64,000 nucleotides of DNA. It comes from Ehretia macrophylla. Its lineage: Eukaryota; Streptophyta; Magnoliopsida; Boraginales; Ehretiaceae. Positions 56,309 to 64,000 of the stretch are shown here, piece after piece (position 1 is the stretch's first letter; every line of letters starts with the position of its first letter). Location of the stretch: positions 35,820,425 through 35,884,424 of the forward strand of contig CM075771.1 in assembly GCA_037974665.1 (NCBI GenBank), given 5' to 3'. The translations under genes and the position numbers were made by a program. The notes below the pieces were generated by a model. The model was given only the letters and a program-made list of their open reading frames with translations. It did not search any database and was not told where the DNA came from.

Positions 56309-58734
56309 TGTCACGCCCTAACTCGACCCCTCCTATAATCAGTCAGGACGCAACGGAATTTCGGCAGCATAACGACAGTAAATAGATTTCCGAGGTTTTA
56401 AACCAACCTCATTAATAACATTTAAACATCCAATTCTATAATCATACCAACAACAACTCCTCAACAGCATAACAAAACACAACATAACCGTAATATACAA
56501 TAATCAATCTTCGTTATCTGCCTCCGTTCCAACATAACATACAATACCTCAACCTTATCATACATTTCAAAAATAAGTTGAGACACATCTACAACTTAAC
56601 CATAGACAAAAGAAAGCCACTAAGTTAACATCATTTGGATCATCATCTTTCAACATCTATTACAATAAGAACCATAAAGTATATAAAAGTCTATTAAGCT
56701 AATGTACATGACATTAAACAACATAGAATCATGGATAAGACTCAGGAACATATGACTCGTCCACGTAAGGCATATTTTCCTCCTCAGGAGGCACGTACCC
56801 GTAATCCGGCTTTGCAACACCTGTAAGCATGCAATAATAGAGAGTGAGCTTATATACATAAGCCCAGTGAGGATTAGATAGATCTCGACAGTATTCACTA
56901 CGCTCCTTGGATTTAGTACTTTGAGCAAGTAAACACACAAAAACAAAAATAAAATTATCATCACATAACTAAATAACCATTCAATAAAGGATACTCTATT
57001 TGGTGTAGCTCCAAACGCCATCACGATCTCAACCGTTCTTCTTATAACTCCCCATTACTCACGCACCCGAGGTACCTCACTAGCCCCTCCCTCCATGACA
57101 CCTCCGTCATGCGAGCTGGGGGTAGCCTACGGCAGTGATGCCGTTATCAACCCGACAGCCCAACGCTGCCCGAGAGGTGGCACACACATACCAAGACTCC
57201 ATAATCATCATCAATCATCAATCAATCATTTGGGAGATCAGCAACGAAAGTGCCTGATTCCCGAACTCAATAATAATCAATCAATAACATCAATATAACA
57301 TCAATATTAAATTAAACAACAAACAACGAAGTTAGATGACAAAGTAGGCCATCTAACCGGACATGCATAATATACACAATTAAACCCTAAATTACTCATC
57401 AACAACTCACATTCAACACTCGAACACCACCCAACCATCTAAAGGCATCGTTCAAGAAATTAAAGAATGACAACCTAAACTTCAAAAATTCATAACTTAC
57501 AATCTACTAATCCAAACATTGCCAAATCAGTTTCTATCACTCACCCATTCAATCTACTACATTAACCCTCTCGGAAATCCACCATAACACCTCCAATTCA
57601 TGCCCGATAACCCTAAAACCCTAGGATGTCTTGGCTGATTTTTCCGGATTTTCACACGAACAATGTAATCGAAAATTCGGCATTACAACAGCGCTAACAC
57701 GTAATTATCAAGTATTTAGAAATCGACGGCAATCGATTTCAATCAACACAACTCAATTAAATCAACTTTGAACATTTTAATCAAAATTAAATACCCGGAA
57801 AATAAAAATTATGGTACATCCGACAGAAATTCGGAGTATTAGGATATAACGATCCCTAGCATGCAAGGAGCAATAATCTATCATCAGTTTTCAATTCTAA
57901 CGGTTAAATTTTCATTTATGAGCAAAAATATAAAAATGACATTTTGAGATCCAGAATTTTTCTCTCACCTTTGATGCGATATAAGCCTAGGAATGCGTGC
58001 TATGCGTGCCCAACAAGCAGAATCCAAGTCGGTGCGAAGTTCTACGGACAAAAACTAGGTTTTTCTTTGAAAAATTGATTGAAAAGCTTGAGTTTTTCTG
58101 TTTCTTTCTCTCTCTTCTTTCTCTCGGCCTTGTATGTGTTTGTGGTGGTGTTTTGTGTTGTGTTGAGTGTGTGTTGATGATATTAGCTTATTTGGTCAAT
58201 AATTAAATAAAGTCAAAGTTAATTTAAATTGGTATTTTTGTGTTTTAATGACTTTAATTGCATTTTATTGCTCACCAAGGCTCAAAATAATTATGCAACC
58301 CCCACAATATCTCAAGTGGATTATTTTTAGGTGACATGAAGTTTTACAATCCAACAATTTCACCCGAGTCGGCTTAAAACTTGATTTTCGCAAAAGTCGG
58401 TGTAAAAACCCTAATAAATTCTTAAGCCGATTTTAAAACCGTTTTCATCAAACACAGGTCTATTAAAGTCCGTTGACTAGGTCTAGAAGGGTTAAAAAGA
58501 CCAGTTTCAAAATTTTAGCGGACGTGTTTCGAAAACACTATTCACTGAAAATCGATGATAAAATTTCTGACTCCGTTTTTTATAAAAATTTCATGAATGC
58601 ACATTTAGCACGTATTAGGAATATTGACATCAAAATTATAACTTTCTAGGTCCTATAGCACATAAACAGATTATATGCACGCAAAATGAGGTATAGCACG
58701 TAAAACGAGATAAACAGGAAAGTGGGGTTTCACA
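56309..58734 (-). repeat. solo LTR B2, family B, 2426 bp
   Basis: TGTCACGCCC...GGGGTTTCACA on the plus strand (element minus). The flanks CACTA (56304-56308) and CACTC (58735-58739) agree at 4 of 5 positions. It is highly similar to the LTRs of 47823-55627 but with many scattered differences and short indels, so it is an older member. No interior sequence is attached. It splits the Tat RNase H region. Confidence 0.9.
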
Positions 58735-60640
58735 CACTCTACTTTCAGCTTTTCTTGGGGCCCCATTAACTTGGATTTTTCAAATAGGAGGCATTTCTGC
58801 ATTAGATTTTCCTGAATATTCTACGACAAAGTTGACAAAAACTTAGGCCTTGATGGCCAGATTTTGTATGTAAATAATATCATATTGGCTAAGCTCTACA
58901 AACCATTTCAATAACTATCTTGAGACATTGGGCTTGTCGCTTTAACACTTGTGGGAGAGGCTTTCTAGTGACAACCTTGATCGGGTAAGCCTCGAAATTG
59001 GACTTCAATTTCCTAGCCACCTTGACCAAGGTCAAGGCTGATTTTTTAATTGTGGGATATCTGAACATAGTTTCTCATAATAATCGGCTCACAAAGTAGA
59101 AAAAGAGGTCTTCTCTCACCTTAGGTCAGGATAAGATAGGAGAGCGGACAGATACTCCCTCAATTTCTCAAAGGTTGCTGACACTCTAGAGTCCATTTGA
59201 AATCTTTTAGGTTTGTCAAGATTCTAAACAAATGAACACATTTATTAGCAGACCTTGACATAAATCCATTAAGAGTGATGAAATGTCATGCCAAGGATTG
59301 GACCTTTTCAGTTTTGCTTAAGGAACTTATGTCAACTATAGCTTGGATTTTGTCGAGGTTTTCTTCAGTTCATTGTTTTGTAACCATGAACTCGAAGAAC
59401 TTCCTTGCAGTCACTTCGAAGGCATATTTTTCAAGATTTAGCTTGATTCCAAATTCCCTCATGGTGAGAAAAGCATCCCCAAGGTCATCAATATGAGTCT
59501 CAACATTCTTGCTCTTCACGACTATGTCATCGACATATACTTCCATGTTTTCTGTGATTTGATCTTTGAAAACCATGTTCATATTCTTTGATAAGCAGCT
59601 CTCACTTCTTTAGCCTAAAGGGCATGCCTTTGTAACAATAAGTCCTATGATCTGTTATAAAAGAAGTCTTTTTCTTATCTAGGGGAGCCATCTTAATTTG
59701 ATTATAACCTTTGAAAGTATCCATGAAGGTAATGAGCTTATGTCTAGAGGTAGCATCAACTAGTTGGTCGATTCTAGGGAGAGGAAGGTAATCCTTAGGG
59801 AAAACTTTGTTTAGATTTGTAAAATCAATGCATTGTTGCCATTTTTCTCTAGGCTTTGCTACTAATACCATGTTGGCCAACTAGGTGGGATCGGCGACCT
59901 ACCGAATATGTCTTGTTTACAAGAGTTTGTTGACCTCTTCCTTGATAACCTAATTTTTCTCTAAGGCAAAGGCTCGCCACTTTTATCATCGGTCGAAAAT
60001 ATAGGTCTACATTGAGATGGTGAACAGAGAACCAGGGGTCTATTATTTTATATCTAGTGCATATCATGCACACATCTTCATTCTTCTGCAAGACTTCTTC
60101 CAATCCAGCTTAGAGGTTGTTTTGCAATTATGCCCTCACCCTCACCAGCCGATCCTTCTAGCTAAAGAAAAGTTCTTCCAATCTTCCCATTAGTATAGCC
60201 ATTTTAGGCCTCTTTTCCTCAAGTATTCCAATCAGAAACATTTCTTTGGTTGGCTTTAGAGATACCACATGACATTCTGAAGCCCATTTATAGTCTTCTC
60301 GAACTTCGACAATTCTAACTCGGGTCAAGATTTTCACAACTAAGTGGTAAGTAGACATCGCTATGCAAAATTGATTTAGATATGACTCAACCTAGAAATC
60401 TGTCGTAAAGAGATGGTGGTATGCTTGGATCCAATTCCCAGGGTGAGTAGAAGGGTGATGACTCCTTCTGGGGCAACAATTTCCCCTATGAATCCCGATT
60501 AAGTTGATTTGATGGGTCTAGTCCTAAGTTCTCAAAAGTGGTACAAAAGAGCACCTTTGTATAACTTCTTGTGTTCGTGAGCATTCTTTTGATGAAGTAA
60601 TTGGCCAACGTTACTTCAATCATTTTTGGATCATCATGTT
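58735..60640 (-). pseudogene. Tat gypsy protease-RT-RNase H start
   Basis: Right to left: a protease-like segment near 60540-60620 (VEVTLANYFIKRML-type wording, equal to the 'VKRVLVDTGSS' neighbourhood); a linker at 60158-60358 (MSTYHLVVKILTRVRIVEVR); the pre-RT segment at 59849-60103 with HHLNVDLYFRP; RT in 59602-59880 (LVDATSRHKLITFMD, then AFITD- and MPFRLKK-type motifs); and 59370-59582 with VYVDDIVVKSK. RNase H begins near 58735-59000. These motifs together are diagnostic of Tat-type gypsy RT. Fossil. Confidence 0.83.
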
Positions 60641-60932
60641 AGGTGTTACTCTTCTCAAGACCATTCTCATTTAATGTTAACTTTTCTTCTAGTTTTGGTT
60701 TTTTTTTAAAGTGGTGCTCCTTGGAGTTCTCTGGAATATCTCTTTCTTGTGTAACTTCTTTACCCTCCTGCAGAGAGTTCTCCAAATATCATGTGCAGTA
60801 CCTTAAGCCTTGGTTGCTCCTAGTTCAGGTTATGACTCATTTATCTCTTCTCCTATCGATTTCACTTTTATCGATGTCGGGCCATAAAGCATCCAAGGTA
60901 ACCTCGGTGAATCCGAGTTTTAATCTCATCTT

Positions 60933-61694
60933 TTAGATGCTTGTATTAATTTCTACCAAAGCAGTTATGGCATCAATCTCATAGATCCCAGCTGTCTTTT
61001 TTGGTGTGACTCGCTCGCTCGACCACTGCAGGTTGTTTAAGACAACATTTTCAAGTAACTCGTAAGCTTCATCTGATGTCTTGTTCATTAGAGCTCCTCC
61101 TGATGATGCATCAATCAAAGTTCTTGTCGAATTTACCAACCCATTGTAAAAATTGTGAACTTGCATCCACTTGGGTACTCCATGATTAGGACACTTCCTT
61201 AGTAGGGCCTTATACCTTTCCCACGCTTCACACAAAGTTTCTCCTTCATTCTAAGCAAAGTTATTGATTTCAATGAGCAACTTCGTTCTCTTGCCAGGTG
61301 GGAAAAATCTTGACAAAAATTTGTGCACCAAATCATCCCAAGTGGTGATTGAATTTGAAAGCAGCGAGTTCAACCACTCCTTAGCTTGATCCTTCAAGGA
61401 GAAAGGAAACATGCGAAGTCGCAAAGTTTCATCTGTGACTCCATTATCCTTAACAGTTCCATAGACTTATAGAAAATTCATGATGTGCTGATTAGGATCT
61501 TCAGTAGGCAGTCCATGGGAGGGGATATTCTGAATCAACTGCAGCTTCACTGTCTTCAACTCAAAATTATTCGCCTGAATCACTGGCCTTCTAATCACAT
61601 GTTGAATTCCAGTAGATGGCAAAGCGTAATCTCTCAGTATTCTAGGTGGATTTTCTTGATCATTTCCTTCATGTCCTACCACGATTTCAGCCAT
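60933..61694 (-). pseudogene. Athila-like gag
   Basis: The open stretch 61467-61694 reads MAEIVVGHEGNDQENPPRIL, then QANNFELKTVKLQL and HGLPTEDPNQHIMNFL, the N-terminal Athila gag pattern. The stretch 60933-61235 reads MCEAWERYKALLRKCPNHGV, then GALMNKTSDEAYELLENV and GIYEIDAITALVEI, the C-terminal part of the same domain (Retrotrans_gag type). Between them (61240-61460) the intermediate segment is recognisable on the same strand. Fossil. Confidence 0.85.
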
Positions 61695-61926
61695 GGTCTC
61701 TCATAGAGGATGAGTAGTAGTTCTTTTCTCTTTTCTGTTCTTCCGACAAGTTCGTTCTATCTGAGGATCGAAAGGCAACAAATTGCTATCTCCCAACTTT
61801 CACATGCACCTCAAACACTATGTTCCTGACTTGCAAGTAACAGAAATAAGAAAACAAATAACAAAATCAAATCAAATCCAAATTAAAATTAAAGCTATTT
61901 GGTATAGATATTAATAATTGGCACAG

Positions 61927-61944
61927 TCCCCGCCAATGACGCCA
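61927..61944 (-). other. primer-binding site, tRNA-Asp-like (Athila-like)
   Basis: Reverse reading TGGCGTCATTGGCGGGGA resembles the TGGCGCCGTTGCCGGGGA primer site common in Athila and other plant gypsy elements. It lies about 9 nt inside the LTR edge at 61954. Confidence 0.75.
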
Positions 61945-61953
61945 AAAACTTCT

Positions 61954-63182
61954 TGTGTGAATTTTAACGCAAGTGCACGTATCGAACAAGTAATAAAGTA
62001 GTAAGTAAAGATCGTTCTCACGAGGACTGTGATTATTAAGTACCAAAATTGATTTAGCTCTAACTTTATTTGGACAATCACGAATTGAGAGTTTGTAACT
62101 AAGAACTAAAGCAATTATAGAACTAATAAAAATAACAACTTAAACAATTATGAAATTAACAAAAAGATGGTAATTCAATAATTAAAAGACTATAGGAATT
62201 CCGATTTCACCAAGATTAATCCTACTTGAAACTATTGATTTAATTCAATCGACGCCCATTCCTTACGTTGCCAGCAATTTCACTAATGTAGTTATTAATC
62301 TTTTCTCAAGTATCAATAACATATTCCACTAAGCAAGCTATCCACATTTCTGTGATAATTGTGAACTTAGAGAATTCATTAAGCCCTAGAAATTCATGCG
62401 ATGCACTAGATCTCATAACTATCTCTAGCTTATGATGATTTAATGGTATTTTATACGTGGTCTAATTTAGTTATCACTTCTCAGTATCAAACCAAATCAC
62501 GAATCATGCAATTGTTGATCAGGCAATCTCAAGCATTAAACTTAGCATGAAATACTCAATGCATATATGGAATAGTCCATCAATCAATTAAAGTCAAAAG
62601 CATTCAAATATTCATAATCTAACTACATCGTATCCCTAGAAAAATAACCTAGAACATCATAAAGAAATTAAATAAAATCCCAATTGTAACGTAAATCCCG
62701 ATAAGAGAGATAGAGAAAACTAGAATTTGGAGAAGAATTGGGGTAGAAGTCCATCTCCTGATCATTCCTCCGTCTTCAACTTGTGAATCATCTCTTTCTT
62801 TCCCTTTAAAACGTTGCCTCTGCTCACAAAACCAGCCGCCTCCCAAAAGCCCCTTTTCACAGAAACGTTTGTTGCTTTTTATTTCCTAGGGTTATTTTCT
62901 TTTTGCACCATTTTACAAAATTGTCCTTTAATTTCCAGCGACACAGCATAGCTGCGCAATGACTATGTTGTTTCTAATTTCTCTTCAATTGCTTCACAAG
63001 TTGAATGCAAGCTTACCCTTACCATTTTCTTCAATTTTGCTTCAAAATCCATGCTTTCTCATATAATTCACTTACATCGCAAATCAAGCACGAAACCGTC
63101 AAATTGCTCCAAAAATTACTCAAGAACTAATAAGAATTAAGTAAAAAGGTGTTGAAATAATATTTTTATAATACACCCAACA
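61954..63182 (-). repeat. LTR of the Athila-like element (1229 bp)
   Basis: In element orientation it starts TGTTGGGTGTATTATAAAAA at 63182 and ends ...TTAAAATTCACACA at 61954, next to the primer site. The phrase 'cgtgcacttgcg' near its 3' end is typical for this LTR type. The far side (63183 on) is different, non-element sequence. The matching second LTR is not in the window. Confidence 0.8.
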
Positions 63183-64000
63183 GTCATCAACACCATCTTC
63201 AACAAAAAAAAAAGGTTAACACAAAATCTTAAAAATAAATAAAAAATAAAAAAAGAATTAGAAAAAAAAGATTCACAGCCTCTTTTTTTCAACAAACAGT
63301 AACAAAAATTACACAAAAAGGTAAACACATAAAAATATATAAATAGTTATGGTGGTAGTTTCAGTGGTGGTGGAGGGGCAGCGGAAAAGGGGGTGGGGTG
63401 AGAGGGGCGGGGAACGGAAAAAAGGGTGGCGGGGAACGAGGGTAGGGGCTGTGGGGAAGTGAGGAAACGGGGAAGGGGGTGGGGGTTGTAGGGAAGCGGG
63501 GAAGGAGAGGGAGAGGCGGTAGGGAAGGGAAAGGAAGAAGAAGAAGGGAGGAGAGGTGGCGGGGAAAGGAAGGGAAAAAGAAGAGGAGAGGGGGGAGGCG
63601 GCTGAATTGATCTGTTGGGGAAATGGGGCTTTTATATATCTAGGGTTTTATTTTAACTTTTTTTTGTTGTAATTAAGTTTCTTATATATATTTAATTAGG
63701 GTTTATTTAATTAAAATTTTTAATTAGGATGTTTTAATTAGGTTTTTTTAAATTAGATTTTTGTAATTAGGGTTTTTTATTTAGGTTTTTTTAATTAGGG
63801 TTTTTAAATAAGACTTTTTTTAATTAGGGTTTTGTATTTTTTTTTAATTTTTTTTCTTTTTTTTTTATGTTCTTTAGTTTACGTTTTGTTTTCTTCTGTT
63901 TTGATTGTAATTAAGCTTCTTTTTTTTTTTATAGTTGTTGTTTTTTTTAAATATAGTTTTAAATTATAGGTTTTTTATTGTAACAAGCTTTTTTTATTTG
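63183..64000. other. non-coding flank: G-rich tract and T-rich degenerate repeat
   Basis: 63183-63350 is A-rich. 63351-63600 is a strongly G-rich purine tract on the plus strand with many GGG/GGGG runs, so four-strand G structures are possible. 63600-63650 holds a TATA/telobox motif pair for the minus strand. 63650-64000 is T-rich and contains about six degenerate copies of 'ttaattagggttt'. On the minus strand the order telobox, TATA box, C/T-rich leader is promoter-like. No coding region is recognised before the LTR cuts in at 63182. Confidence 0.5.
63631..63648 (-). promoter_or_regulatory. TATA box and telobox, minus strand
   Basis: Reverse reading AAACCCTAGATATATAAA: a telobox (AAACCCTA) directly next to a TATATAAA box. 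A C/T-rich stretch follows downstream (63600 leftwards). This arrangement is found in promoters of many plant growth-related genes such as ribosomal-protein genes. It could also be chance in a region full of 'taggg' words. Confidence 0.35.

Larger units (their letters stand above)
43861..60930 (-). mobile_element. Ty3/gypsy retrotransposon, Tat-type pol, heavily interrupted (fossil)
   Basis: Minus-strand gypsy pol in pieces. From right to left: protease-like region (about 60358-60640), RT (about 58900-60103), RNase H (56106-56308 with the adjacent part beyond 58735), integrase zinc-finger region and core (47369-47822 and 55633-56000), and the integrase C-terminal side (about 44330-44854). It is interrupted by solo LTR C (44855-47368), the whole family-B element (47823-55627) and solo LTR B2 (56309-58734); coding order resumes on each side. 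RT wording (CIDFTNLNKVFPKDYLPLPR, FMDTFKGYNQIKM) and the RNase H motif SNNEAEYE are Tat-like. It is old, with many breaks. Confidence 0.85.
60931..63182 (-). mobile_element. Athila-like gypsy 5' part: LTR, primer site and gag (fossil)
   Basis: Minus-strand LTR (61954-63182), Asp-type primer site (61927-61944) and gag (about 60933-61694). The gag wording IIQANNFELK-type, GLPTEDPNQH, EAWERYKALLRKCPNHGVPK and GIYEIDAITAL is Athila-like. Immediately left of it the Tat-type protease/RT begins. It may be the start of the same element or a separate Athila-like remnant joined to it; I cannot decide by eye. Broken. Confidence 0.75.

Overview
The window reads as repeat-dense nuclear DNA of a flowering plant, most likely a eudicot. 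It is AT-rich and carries both Ty1/copia and Ty3/gypsy LTR elements with plant tRNA-iMet primer sites, a plant L1-clade LINE, and Mutator-type foldback MITEs. I found no intact host gene, tRNA, rRNA or CRISPR array. Nearly every recognisable protein segment belongs to a transposable element, and almost all of these are fossils.

Layout. (1) 1-14421, minus strand, nested: a SIRE-lineage copia piece (1-4068, family A) lies against a coding-free LTR element (4069-9030, family F), which sits in the RNase H part of another copia element (9031-14421, 'copia D'). (2) 14422-24038, plus strand: a long SIRE/Maximus-lineage copia element with both LTRs, gag, protease, integrase, RT-RNase H and an extra post-pol reading region, inserted in copia D's upstream LTR/leader. 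(3) 24039-28957: AT-rich sequence with two foldback MULE-MITEs, each with a 9-bp target duplication. (4) 28971-39502, minus strand: one L1-type LINE with a poly-A tail and a perfect 13-bp target duplication, split by three solo LTRs (families A, E, B), each with a perfect 5-bp duplication. (5) 40103-about 43860, minus strand: a copia piece with its 3' LTR ('copia G'). (6) about 43861-60930, minus strand: a Tat-type gypsy pol, broken up by a solo LTR (family C, 44855-47368), a whole-looking coding-free LTR element (family B, 47823-55627, duplication TAGCT) and another solo family-B LTR (56309-58734). (7) 60931-63182: an Athila-like gag start, Asp-type primer site and LTR. (8) 63183-64000: a G-rich tract and a TATA/telobox motif pair that may be an old host promoter.

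The elements do not act together as a pathway. The window records successive insertions. Target duplications and the continuity of the interrupted LINE and gypsy coding order allow relative dating: Tat gypsy, then C, B2 and the B element; LINE, then A, E and B; copia D, then F and the SIRE element.

The most unusual signals are: (a) short GC-rich, palindrome-laden blocks inside LTRs of several unrelated families, with a 15-nt word shared between a copia element and a gypsy-like LTR; (b) a coding-free 7.8-kb element whose two LTRs are nearly identical except for one sharply bounded stretch of about 190 bp; (c) a pair of sister foldback MULE-MITEs about 550 bp apart; (d) the post-pol region of the SIRE-type element. 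All comparisons were made by eye.
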